From Telopea speciosissima (Eukaryota > Streptophyta > Magnoliopsida > Proteales > Proteaceae): a stretch of 64,000 bases of DNA. This document shows, piece by piece, positions 11,804 through 22,500 of the stretch. How positions within the stretch are numbered: the first letter of the stretch is position 1; each line of letters starts with the position of its first letter. The translations under genes were made by a program, and so were the position numbers. The notes beneath the pieces are model-generated. The model had not been told where the DNA came from and did no database searches. It worked only from the letters and a program-made list of their open reading frames with translations. The DNA lies in NCBI RefSeq assembly GCF_018873765.1, contig NC_057916.1:32525501-32589500 (forward strand), in the 5' to 3' direction.

Positions 11804-12809
11804 TTTATTTAATTATGAAAACTATTATATGCCATCCTGATCTATATGTGTCATGCCGTGCTGGTACCCGGGTACTAGATGGAATAAGACGTTGATGCAC
11901 CCGGAATACCTCTCGGGACGATAGGACTTGCATGTAGTATATCTGTGGCTAGGACGTTTATTCCCTTATGCTACGACCCTTGCCAGTAGGGATTTATGTG
12001 TTGGATAGTCTGAACACCAATTGCCTGTGGAGGTGGGAGAGGCCAGGTCAGGGGTAGTGATGGCTATCAAGGTCTGCCACTGGGTGATCGGATGATTTCT
12101 ACCGGCGTAGGCTCCCGCGTGATAATTGAGATGTACTAGGGCGATAGGTTAAGTGACCCTCAGTGTCTCCCGAGTTATTACAGTAGCATACACTTAACCA
12201 ATAGAATTTGTGTGTTAGGTGAAAAATGAATATAACATTAGCATGCATCATTCTGCTTGAAACTATTTGTGTGTATGTATATGCATTCCCCTTTGCTTTC
12301 TCGCTAGCTAGTGTAGCTAATCCCGTTGCGCAACCCTCTTTTAGTTGATATGCAGGTACTACTCTTGATGAGCACCGTTGGATGCGAATCAAGTGGAGCC
12401 GGTGACTATGACTTGGATGTAGATGTACACCTAAGAATGGTGCTCTACTGGCGATTATTTATTATTTAATTTCTGTATTCATCCACAATCATGTATAAAC
12501 TTTATGTTTAATTATAAAGAGAGAAATGAATGGTTACAAACATTGAAATTGTACTATGTATTATCATTAGAGAACCGATGCTCTATAGTTCACATGATTT
12601 AATTAAATTTCGCTTCCGCTAACTCTGTGATTGGAACGATTTATTCCATTTAGTACGTTCCTTGCTATTATTACGATTGATGACATGGTGGATTGTGGCT
12701 CGGGACACTGTATCTGTGATCCTGGTAGGTATTGGGATGATACGGGTTGTCCCAGTCACCCCCTATTTAATGTAAAATATCTTCATCGGGATGGGGGCAT
12801 GACACTCTA

Positions 12810-13130
12810 CCTCCCAAGAGGAGGTGATCTACTACGTGATGGACTCTACTACCAAGGAGACTATCACCAACTACCTAGACTCTCCACCGCCATACACAGC
12901 TATAAATACCCAGGTAATCTACCCCCATTAACCCATCTTGAATTCCAGTTATTCATCTATTGCTCAGAGATATCTAACTTAGGCATCGGAGAGTCCTAGG
13001 CTGGAACTACACCGATTCTCCCTTGTCCTTGACGTCCTTTTGCAGACTGCGGCACCCAAAGGACCACCCTATGATTTCTTGACGCAACATGATGCCTCCT
13101 CCTATTCTCCCATTTGCTTTAGATGGGAAA
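12810..13130. mobile_element. Right part of the older LTR split by the gypsy insertion
   Basis: It directly follows the 5-bp duplication of the gypsy element. A TATA-like gctataaatac (about 12899) and ctaacttaggcatcggag (about 12974) suggest LTR promoter sequence. It is presumed continuous with 4970-5491 before the insertion. No coding function is seen. Confidence 0.4.
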
Positions 13131-13148
13131 TTTGAGTCTAGAATCTAG

Positions 13149-13262
13149 ATCCTCTCCAATGACATTAACCACTAGAGTCGATCTCACACCCCAGAGGTGG
13201 TCCCTACATCCCATGGATGGTGTGGGATCAATTCTGGTGGTTACCGTCATTGGAGAGGAACC
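13149..13262. repeat. Foldback hairpin (MITE-like), about 114 bp
   Basis: Near-complementary arms begin tcctctccaatgac and end gtcattggagagga, with ttaaccac/gtggtta and gatctcacacc/ggtgtgggatc inside. The palindrome covers nearly the whole segment. No coding sequence is present. Confidence 0.7.
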
Positions 13263-13348
13263 AATTTCGGGAGATGTTTTCCACTTCAGTAGTGGATCGA
13301 AGTTATCTGTATCATAGCATAATAGTTATGTTTTTTTTTTTTTTTTTT

Positions 13349-15306
13349 GGGTAAAGTACACGTGCCCCCTAGAATGCACCCAATATTCCTCGTACCCCCC
13401 TAAGCGGCTCAAGATTCCACGTACCACCCTTGCTTTACACCCCAAATGCCATTTAAGTCCACACCAGGTATTAAATGCTATAAAATGACCAAACTACCCT
13501 TTCTTCTATCTTTTCTAAAATTTGAAAAGACCTAATTGCCCTCTATTTGCTAAAATTTGAAAAGACTAAAATGCCCTCTTCTTCCCCAAATCATCATCTT
13601 CTTTTACATACCCACCACCACCACCCACCATTAACACCATCACCATCCCACCGCGAAGCCCCACCTCAGTGTCTCTCCTCCCCTCCTGTACTTCCTCCAC
13701 CTCTCGTTGAGTTGGGAGCCGCAGGATAGGTGTATTCGTATGAATAGTTAGCAGCAACGACGATGGACTGAGACGGGTGATGCATCGCATGGTAACCTAA
13801 AATCTGTTATTGATGCTGATCCGAAGGCATGTGAATAAGTGGTGGAGCTGCTGTGGCAGCCGTTTTGTACACATGGGCTGCCGATTCGGGCTTAGCAAGA
13901 GGTGTTGCGGTCATGGGGGGATAAACAGGCGTAGCGGGCTCTTTGAAAGCTGCTGCTACAACAGAAGTGATCATGGCAAGGTTGGGTGATGTTGAGGGTC
14001 GACTAGATGGGACGGTTTGAGTGTCGCCTACATAGGATTGAACTGGCAAGTTGTAAGCTTGTGGTTGCCTAACAGGCAAGAAACCCATTGGGTATTGCTG
14101 CTAATCGAGTTGGTGAGGAAGCTGCTGCTGCTACTGCGCCGAAGGGTACATGAATCGCAGGGACCCTGTTGTCTCTAGCGGGAGATGCAGGTGCGACTGG
14201 ATCTTGATAGAACACTGGTTTTGGGCGAGAATTGGCATCTCAACAACATTTTTTAAACAATTCAGAAATCGTTTTCCAATCAAATAAAAACTGAATCAAT
14301 CTAATTTAACATCCAAATCCCTCATAAATATAGAAATCGAGAAATCGAAATAAACATAAAAAGAACTAAGAAGAGAAGAAGCAGAGAGATTGAGGATACC
14401 TTGCAGTTGCATCTGGGGAAGGTAAATCAACTCCCATCTTCTGTTGCAATTGCGGCTGTGGCAGCTTCCGGAAACCAACAGGGGCTCCGTGATCTGATGG
14501 CTCATCGTCCGAGTAAACCCGGCCGGAGTTTTCCCTAGCAACAGTGGTAGGGTTAACCGTAACAGCTGGCGCCATTGCTGCAGCTGCGACGATGGTCGGA
14601 ACAGGTCGCGGAGAAGTCAGGGAAACAAAACCCTCCTCTTGCTTGTGCGGAGCAGCGACACTCAGCTGCGAGAAATGTTCCTCTAGGCCAACCTTTTGAT
14701 CATGCAAGCGAACACCATCCTCAACATGAACCCGAATCGGAGGCAAATTAGACATAGAAGGCGAAGAAGTTGTTGAACCAAAAGATGAATTGGTTTCCTT
14801 CGTTGGAGAATCCGGCAGCGATTGAACATCTTGCCCAGATTTATTAACCTGCTTGTTACTGCCACTCAGGGAATCAGATTGAACCACCCCATCAGCAGAA
14901 GGGTCGACATGGATAACATCGTTCAAAACCAGGGAATCAGATTGAGCCTCCCCATCACGGCACGGTGGGATGGTGATGGTGTTAATGGTGGGTGGTGGCA
15001 GCAGCGGCGGCGGCGGCGGTGGTGGTGGTGGATAGGTAAAACAAGATGATGATTTGGGGAAGATGAGGGCATTTTAGTCTTTTCAAATTTTAACAAATAG
15101 GTTAGGGTAATTAGGTCTTTTTAAATTTTAAAAAAGATAGAAGAAATGGTAGTTTGGTCATTTTATAGCATTTAATAACTGGTGTGGACTTAAATGACAA
15201 TTGGGGTGTAAAGCAGGGAGTGGTACATGGAATATTGAGGGGTGGTACGTGAAATAGTGAACCGGAGGAATATTGGGTGCATTGTAGTGGTACGTGTAAT
15301 TTACCC
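13349..15306. mobile_element. Mutator-like element (family A, copy 2) carrying PB1-gene fragments
   Basis: The ends match the element at 10126-11803 (gggtaaagtacacgt at the left, cgtgtaatttaccc at the right). TIRs are about 300 bp. The 9-bp flanks are ttttttttt (13340-13348) and tttattttt (15307-15315), one mismatch, with a poly-T run weakening the left side. The interior carries minus-strand pieces of a host PB1-domain gene. Confidence 0.82.
13807..14926 (-). pseudogene. Captured fragments of a PB1 (octicosapeptide/Phox/Bem1p) family gene
   Basis: Read on the minus strand, an open frame (14926-14366) has the Ser/Pro-rich linker seen downstream of the PB1 domain in plant PB1 proteins, with SNLPPIRVHVEDG and, later, LPSPD. 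A donor-like AAG|GTATCC follows near 14398. Further on, VFYQDPV and, one frame over (14088-13807), PVRQPQAYNLPVQ match the C-terminal part of the same family. The PB1 domain is absent and the pieces are in different frames, so this is a broken capture. Family assignment is from memory. It lies wholly inside the MULE at 13349-15306. Confidence 0.68.
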
Positions 15307-15506
15307 TTTATTTTTTGGGGAAGCATAGCGGTTTTCGTTCCAACATTTTCATAAAAAAAAAAAGAGTTTGCGTTCCGACATTGAATTGAATCTTCCTAAA
15401 TCCCAATCAATTCGTTCAAACACGCATTGATCAAGCAATCTTCACCAACTGTCCCACAGATCCATTCAATTGGGAGAAATCATATCCAACCCGTTAAGCT
15501 CAGCAC

Positions 15507-15514
15507 CCTATAAA
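15507..15514 (+). promoter_or_regulatory. TATA box of the Kunitz gene
   Basis: cctataaa lies about 115 bp before the chosen ATG (15626). A start site near 15540 would leave a leader of about 85 bases. The upstream in-frame ATG at 15470 precedes this TATA box, which argues against using it. Confidence 0.6.
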
Positions 15515-15625
15515 TTGGCCAAAGTACCTTCCCTTTCATCTCACTTCTCAATTAATTCATACTCTCTCGACCATCCCCATTTTCCCTCCCTGGACAAACT
15601 ATATATCTACGATCGACCATCCATC

Positions 15626-16372
15626 ATGTTGAACAGAGCTCTCCTCCTTTTGGGGTTTTCGTCGATTTTGGCCTTCGTTCAGGTCATAGATGGCTTCTCT
15701 CATCACCACCACAACCATCAATCCGCAGTGCATGATACCGACGGCAATGAGCTCCAAGCAGGGATGCCGTACTACATTGTCTCCGCTACCAGGGGAGGCG
15801 GCGGAGGGGGTGTCTCGGTGGGCAGGAGAGAGAGCTCCACCAGTCAAAGCCACACGGCCCACACCCCAACGGTGAAGCAAAGCACGTACGACAGAAACAT
15901 GGGTACCCCAGTGATGTTCTCTCCAGCATCCTCAAAACACCCAGAATTGGAATTGCCGTCTGCAGAAGAAGAGGGAACGATGATAATTCAGGAATCGATG
16001 GACTTGAACATTTGCTTCTCTGGAATGGACAATAGGGTGTGGCAGGTGGAAGAGAGGAGGGAGCAATCCTCAGGGTGGTGGTCTCGGTCGTCGTCGAAGA
16101 ATTCGAGTTTGAGGTATGTGACGGTGAAGGGGAAGCCAGGGCACCCAGGGGAGTCGACAGTGAGGAATTGGTTCAGAATCGAGAGGATAAGCGAGGGTAG
16201 CCCTGTATATAGGATCGCTTACTGCCCCAACGTGTGCGAGTCGTGTCATGTGGTGTGCGGGAGGGTTGGGATCACCAAGCAAAACGGCGAGCGATGGTTA
16301 TCGATTTCAGAACATAGAGAGTTCCCCTTCGTCTTCATCAGACCCAGGCACTCCCACGACAAGGATGAATAA
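15626..16372 (+). CDS. Kunitz-type (miraculin-like) protease inhibitor, secreted
   Basis: The product has 248 residues and no intron, as usual for the family. Residues 1-23 form a hydrophobic signal peptide. The Kunitz signature follows at about 35-51 (VHDTDGNELQAG). The C-terminal Cys cluster is at C200, C204, C207 and C211 in the CPxxCxxCxxxC context with VGI after it. Family members bind serine or cysteine proteases in the apoplast or vacuole, or are taste-modifying proteins. Oddities: a His-rich run after the signal peptide, a glycine run near 57-62, a Ser/Thr-rich stretch where the first conserved cysteine normally lies, and only one other cysteine (C130). The first canonical disulfide therefore seems to be lost. 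The start was chosen from the TATA position and signal peptide; an upstream in-frame ATG at 15470 exists. Inhibitory activity is uncertain. Confidence 0.88.
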   Translation: MLNRALLLLGFSSILAFVQVIDGFSHHHHNHQSAVHDTDGNELQAGMPYYIVSATRGGGGGGVSVGRRESSTSQSHTAHTPTVKQSTYDRNMGTPVMFSPASSKHPELELPSAEEEGTMIIQESMDLNICFSGMDNRVWQVEERREQSSGWWSRSSSKNSSLRYVTVKGKPGHPGESTVRNWFRIERISEGSPVYRIAYCPNVCESCHVVCGRVGITKQNGERWLSISEHREFPFVFIRPRHSHDKDE

Positions 16373-16498
16373 AGAAAGACAAAAAAAACAGAGAATAGAA
16401 GACAAAAGAAGAAAAGAAAGAGTAAGCGAAAATAATAACAGGAGGAACGAGTAAAGCCAGCCAAACAAACATCCTGATAAGCTCTGCTTCCCTCTGCT

Positions 16499-16504
16499 AA
16501 TAAA
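16499..16504 (+). terminator. Candidate polyadenylation signal of the Kunitz gene
   Basis: aataaa lies 127 bp after the stop codon, followed by a T-rich stretch. The position fits a plant near-upstream element. Confidence 0.5.
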
Positions 16505-16595
16505 TTTTTCTTTTTTCTTTTTTTTTTCTGTTTTTATGAGAAATCAATTGTTTTGGTGGTGCATCATTAGTTAGACGCCTTTGGATCATTCAATT

Positions 16596-16635
16596 ATCTC
16601 TCTCTCTCTGTCTCTCGCTCTCGCTCTCGCTCTCG
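16596..16635. repeat. TC/GCTCTC microsatellite
   Basis: (tc)n passes into repeated gctctc units. It lies just past the Kunitz 3' end. Confidence 0.85.
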
Positions 16636-16769
16636 TGTGCATCTCTTGTGGAGGAAAATGGTTGGATCACCTACACTCACAGATGGTCACAGTCGAGCTC
16701 ATGGAACTCATTAAATCAAATCATTTAACCTATTTCATACTAAGCTAATCCAATCTAACAATCACACAT

Positions 16770-17100
16770 TAGATCAAGCCCTATCAGGAACTTAACTAGA
16801 ACGAAATTTTGCTGCTACACTTGTAGCACGAAGGCTGACAGCCAAGGAAATGAGATCTTAAAGGGTATTTAAATAAATATAAAAACCTAAAAGGTAGTTA
16901 TGAATCCAAAAGAGAAATGAATTATTTCATTTCCTTGACTGCTAGCCTTGTAGCAGAAACACAAGTGTACCAGCAAAATTTTTTTACATAATAGGTGCAT
17001 GGTGCACACTTATTACATGCACAAGCACATTCAAGATATGATCCGGCCTCAAATTGAGTTCGAAGCATTCTATTTTCTTTTTAGGTAAAACCCGGCATTC
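16770..17100. repeat. Second copy of the window-start repeat, split by a TIR element
   Basis: Both flanks of the small element at 16804-16984 match parts of 1-200, in the same order. The copy at the window start lacks the insert. Confidence 0.6.
16804..16984. mobile_element. Small TIR element (MITE-like), about 180 bp
   Basis: The left arm aaattttgctgctacacttg and the right arm caagtgtaccagcaaaattt are inverted copies, extending through a gctgacagccaaggaaatga-type inner part on both sides. The middle is AT-rich with no coding sequence. No clear target duplication was found. Confidence 0.68.
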
Positions 17101-17303
17101 CGTACTTACAAACCACATCATCCTTCATAAATAAAAAATAAAAATTCCTAGCACAACTCAGCCTGATTCCAGGCTTTCAACCATGTCGAGGTGAAAAATG
17201 TTGTGGCTGGTACACCACTTAGATAATTAACATATCTCGAACATCAATCGCGTCAAATTTGGTGATTCAATTCAATCATAGAGCTATCATATATATACCG
17301 AAT

Positions 17304-17424
17304 GTTCTCTGTGCCGCAGTACAGCCTGCACCTAGGCACATGGGCAGCCTGTGCAGGGGGGCAGGGTGGTCATGGCGCCCACCCCCATGTGCCTTGGCGT
17401 AGGCTATGTTGTGGCACAGTGAAC
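17304..17424. repeat. Foldback hairpin, about 121 bp
   Basis: The arms start gttctctgtgcc and end ggcacagtgaac. The cacctaggcacatggg segment pairs with cccatgtgccttggcg. The loop is GC-rich. The shape resembles a foldback MITE or a hairpin RNA precursor. Confidence 0.7.
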
Positions 17425-17429
17425 AGCAC

Positions 17430-18479
17430 CCCTTCAACAATTTACCATCTTTCAATTTCTATTTCTATATTTTTTTTAGTGGATCAAGTTTCCCTCAACC
17501 AACTGTCAGGAAGGTATTTTGGAACATACTAAAACCCTAAAAGGGGTTTGTGAACCCTAGGATGGTGGGTGAACCGTCCTCTATGGGTGGAGGGTTATGT
17601 GTATCTAGAATTCTTATACCTGTTTCGAACATTGGACCGCTCTGACATTTTTTATTGTGATTCAAATGAGAATTTTTCTAAAGTCTGTTATGGTAGCAGA
17701 GGGCATGGCTGATAGGATCGACCCGACTTAGAGTAGATTTATTTGTTTTATCATTTTGTTGTGTAAAACAAGTGCGATTTGGGGTTTTCCGGGCTAGGAT
17801 TTTTTTAAGGAGAGTTTTGCTATTCCGTTTGGGTATTCTTGAGAGATTACCACTGTACTTTTACATAGTGAATCATCTTCAGTCTCGCCAATAAATGTAG
17901 TACATCATATTGGTGTGTGTGACAACATGCATTTTAGTTTACATGGTGACTTGACTTGAAATTTTTATGAAAAATAAAATAAGAATAAGCATTCTCTATG
18001 GGGGAGCATGGTCCATGCATGTAAGCAAGGGCCTAATAGAGCAATCATATTGGCATCATGGGGGTGGGGCGATCATTTCGCCCCCTCCCCCATCTATGTC
18101 TGGGTTTGGGCGGTACATTCCCCTCATAGAGACTCCATAAAATAAGATGACACTACTTGTGCATCCGAACTTCTGTTATGCTGCCACATCTTTAAAAAAA
18201 AATGAAAGCCATGATGAAAGAACAGAATCTATGTGAGCTTCTAAGTTCCAACTGGGTTGTGGGTTGGGAAAGAGGATGATTCTTGATCACACAACACTGA
18301 TGCAAATGAAAAACAATTCAATCAATTATTAGAGCCGGATTAAACCCTTAAAGGACATAAAAACATGTCTTATTTCTTGTCTTATTCCTTATTGATTCTT
18401 CACCAGTAAATCAATCCATAAATACATTTTAAAGCGAAAATTTTTTAATGAAAAGTAACTGAGCCACTTGTCAAACCAA
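17430..18479. other. Intergenic with dispersed repeat and short palindrome
   Basis: No gene is seen. Bases 17530-17590 (ccctaggatggtgggtgaac) recur inverted near 36620-36665. A near-perfect GC-rich palindrome (gggggtggggcga, tcat, ttcgccccctccccc) sits at about 18058-18093. Confidence 0.55.
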
Positions 18480-18940
18480 ACAAGCAACAACAATTACAAC
18501 CTCATCCCAATTAAATGTGATCCGCTACATGAATCATTGTTTTCCAATTAACTCCATTCGATGTTGTACTTGATATAAGGTCTAGGCTAAGCATGTCTTT
18601 CTACACCATTTTCTCTTAGTGTTAATTTATGCCTGCCTATGGCTCTTTCAATTCCTTCAATTTGAATTAAATCACTTCTCAGTACTAAGGCATCCGATGG
18701 CCTCTCTTGAACATGATTGTACCATCTCAATTGATTTTCTCGAAATTTGTCCTGAATCAGAGCTACTCCTAAATCAACTCTAATATGATCATTCCTCACT
18801 TTATCCTTCAAGATTCTACCATAAATACATGTTAATATCCTCATGTCCACAACACTTGGTTTATCTACATATCGCTTGTTAACAGCCCAACTTTCTGCAC
18901 CAGATGAATTACCTTGGAAAAAAAACAAAAAAAAATAAGA
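18480..18940 (-). pseudogene. LINE (L1-type) remnant: reverse-transcriptase C-terminus and 3' end
   Basis: Minus-strand translation of about 18928-18587 gives the C-terminal LINE pattern with SGAESWAV, RILTCIYGR, GVALIQDKFRENQLRWYNHV and RPSDA. The adjoining bases at 18480-18540 contain a form of the cctcatcccaattaaatg motif common at plant LINE 3' ends. It is a decayed fragment of about 460 bp with no complete RT domain. Confidence 0.75.
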
Positions 18941-19580
18941 CTGGACCTTACTCTACTTCTACCAAGCCTTGGACTTTTGGCCTTAAAAATCGAACCTCAA
19001 GTGAAATGAAATATATTTTAGGAGACAATAAACCTTAGAACTAATACGATTGTAGTGTAGGAGAGATATAGTAAGATGGCTGCCCTAATCGGCTTGCCTT
19101 CATATCCAAAAGAGGAGCGGAGGCTCGATCGGTGTCCCAAGTGCTTGAAGCAAAATCACCCTTGGAAGTCCTAAACAAAGAGGTGCCTTGGCAATGCACC
19201 AAGACAACCTCAGAAGCGAAGTCCACTTATGTAACACTTTTATGTCCTACAAACAACAAAAAGGGGGAAGGGGGTGTACATTAACAAGTCAACTGCATAT
19301 ATAGCTGATCCAAATGGTCAACCACATCACGGTGGCAATCTGACATAACACACCTTATCAATGCAGATTTTAGAGCCCCAATAATAAGATAGAAATGGGA
19401 ACAACTTTTACTCCAAGGGGGAAATGAAAATTTTGCAATACTGACACCAAAATTGCCATAAGAAAGAACCACAAAACTATCTTAGAGCCGAACATCTACA
19501 ACATCACTCTCCAAAGCAGTATACGATGATTTGTATTTAAGAAGAGATAACAGTCCCCTATACAAAATGCAGAGTCTTCT

Positions 19581-22500
19581 TCACCCTTGTACTGCCAAAG
19601 CTTGCAAATGATCTATAAAAACCTGTAAACTTACATCATCTGTAAAGATAACCTCTGAGCCACCTGTGTGCATGGACTTCTGAGTGACAGAGGGGTTCAA
19701 CTTGGCAAGCAAAAACCTCGCCTGACTACTGTGCTGGTCACACATTATAAGTTTGGGAACAGGGATGCGCTCTGCAACCAGTTGAGCTGCATCAATCTCT
19801 GGAGCTTCCAACAGTTTTCTCAGGTTCTCATGGTTTGGGTCCCTGTCAAACCCGAGCTTCCTCCACTGTGCTATCTTAGATCCATAGTGAATAACCACAT
19901 AGAAATACGAATCAAACAGCAAAATTACATCCGGAGAAATGGAGATAACATCAAGGAGGACTGGAACTGGGGCTCCATCAAAGGAGTACTGGAAAAGAGT
20001 AGGCTGGATCATGATCAAAGACGCAGTCACCCCTTCCCGGTTCAGCATCAGCCGGAAGAATGCAGTTTCATCAGGACTGCTATTGAAGACATCAATGAAC
20101 TGTGACCTCCTTAAATAGTACATGAACTGTGGGTACAGGGAGAAGTTGGAAGCCAGCCGGAACGAAGATGGGTCTTCCTGAATGTAGTCCCCAAACTTGG
20201 AGGCAAATTGAATGAGTGTCTTGTCCAGCCATCTTAAAACATCTCGAGCATAAAAATGCTCAGCTCGGTGGATGGCAAGTCTGGCCATGACTGAAGCAGC
20301 AGTTTCTTGATCAAACCCAGAGGCAATTTCTGGTGAGCGGTTCATGACCCATCTTCTGGCTACAGTTGTCACCCGTGAACGAAGTCCCATGTTCTCATCT
20401 CTGTACCGAGTTATGAACTGTATGAAGAATGCTGACCCTGGTTGTATCTTTTGCTCATCACCCACTTCAAAGAAAAATGCGATGCATGTCTTGTTTGTAA
20501 GTGTACCCAATTTCCACAAACTGGTACCCCCTTGGCCAATCTCATTCACACTTACTGCACTGTTTTTCCTTAGAAGAGAAACACAGGGACCAAGGGCACC
20601 ACATATCATTACCTCCTTTGTGGTTACAATGGAGATTGTTGCATCAAAGCACATCATTAGGTGGCCTTCAGCATCACGACTGAAAATGTGTCGTAAGCAT
20701 TTTCTGAACTGATCTGATTCAAACGACTCCCCCAGCATCATGAAGCCACCTGAGCTCTCAACTGGGACTTTTAACTCTGCTGCTCCAACTTGATCAAGAG
20801 AGCAAGCAAACAAATCAAGAATAATAGATGAATCACATAATCTCTGTGTAAGCTGCTTGTAGTAGTTGCAGGATTGCTCAAAGAAATGAGCAAGACCATT
20901 AAGAAGATCTCGGTGGGTCCGGATAGCATTGCTCAAATCATACTCCACTACTATCCCAGGGCCAACAGTTGCAGGCCCAGATGTGAAAACCATGACCCGA
21001 CTACCTATCTTGGATAAACACGCTTCTAGGAGTCCAATGGAAACTGATATAGCCACTCCAGTGGATCTTAGAGGGCGATGTCCAGGCAGCGCCTGCACTG
21101 AAGAGTTGATCTCTTCAATTACTGTGGTGAGGTTGAACTCGCATTCAGAAAGTGGAAGCAGAAAACCTTGCTTTTGGATAGCTGACATCTTTCCACATCG
21201 TTCATTCTTAAAACAGGAAATGCCCAATAATTCCTGGACCTGAAAGTGTTGAATAGGACAAATTGTGCCACTTGTTACAAGGTCTGAGCAAACAATTGTT
21301 ATAATTCATGACAAAAAAATTAAAAAGGTTCATGACCCAATGTGATAATAAGCTTGCCATTCGTGTTGGTAAAACAGATAATTCTCTTCCTGACCTTTCA
21401 CCAAAAGGTGAAAACAGCAAAATGAATGACTTTTTTTTTTCTTGGGGGGAGGAGGGGGAAGGGGGGTGCAACCGAAACTTATATTAATAACAAAAAAAAA
21501 ATCAATATTAAAAATAACTAACAAAAATATTAAGAAGTAGCATAGCAGCATGGTCATTACATAAAGCACATCAAAATAAATCCCAACCCAAACAGCACCT
21601 GAACAGTCCCAATAGGAACAAGCAATTTGAAAACAAAAGCTACTATTCTATTGGATAGGCCCCTATGTAAGTTGATGGTAGGTAAACAGAAGTGACACGT
21701 GATGTAGGGCACTGAGAACTTTTCCATGATAGGACATTAAAATATTTTCATGATGCAATGCTAATGACCTTTCCATTTTAGCTGCAAGAAACAGGGAACT
21801 TGTTACGTGCGTGGATGCCATGTGTTCCATATTCCATGCTAGTGACATGTGTCATATGGTTCTAGTAAATTGTATTGACGTGGGAAGATTAGTAAGTGGG
21901 TTAGTGGGATTGGTTACATATAGACGTGTGATAGGAATAGTTGTATCAAAGCCTATTTATTAGTAATCCGCAGAAAAGAAGGGAAGCTATTGAATTCCCT
22001 AATTTATCTCTTAGAGATGAGGTAGGCTTCCTCACCCAAGCCAAACGCCCTTGCTTCGTCCGTAAAGCAAACTCTCCTATTTAATTTTTAGATTATCCTT
22101 GTACGTAACAGAACTCTGTTCCTGAACTTCTCTTGATTCTCAGATTCTTTAAGAATTTTTAACATAGCCCTACTATATCTCACTATTGCAGTTTTTGGGA
22201 GTGACTAAAGCATGTTAGTAGAGGGGGGGTGGGGAAGGGACTATCCAGTGATGAATTTATCAACTGAAACAGAGCCAATCAGACCACAAGGCAATGAAGA
22301 ATTTGAAACAAATTTAATAGACTACCACATACAAGAATACAGTCATCAATTATGGTCTAAAAAGATGCTTCACACCTCTACCAAGGTCCGATATGGAATG
22401 AAGCTGTTAGAAGCAGTCCACTTAGTTACTGACAGGGTTATTTTGGACAGAGATGCTCTTACCAGTATCAGATTAATCCATAGCTTAAGTTGTGGCATAG

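Larger units (their letters stand above)
5497..12804 (+). mobile_element. Internally deleted Ty3/gypsy element holding two MULEs
   Basis: The element starts tgttacaccc and ends gggcatgaca, with the 5-bp duplication ctcta at 5492-5496 and 12805-12809. Only about 118 bp of 5' LTR remain (5497-5614), followed by roughly 575 bp of non-coding internal remnant, then a polypurine tract and a full 3' LTR. All gag-pol coding sequence is gone. Family membership is inferred from LTR segments shared with the Tekay-like element at 49102-62845. Confidence 0.8.
6191..12804 (+). repeat. 3' LTR of the deleted gypsy element, split by two MULEs
   Basis: Removing the MULEs at 6468-8353 and 10126-11803 with one copy of each duplication leaves about 3.0 kb, close to the 2.9 kb LTRs at 49102 and 59932. 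The blocks acttgcatgtagtatat (about 11929) and cttatgctacgaccctt (about 11967) are shared with those LTRs. It begins tgttatacct and ends catgaca. Confidence 0.8.

Noticed and set aside
19668-20105. 145-codon plus-strand frame
   Set aside because: It is antisense to the SEC23 coding exon, whose reading is unambiguous.
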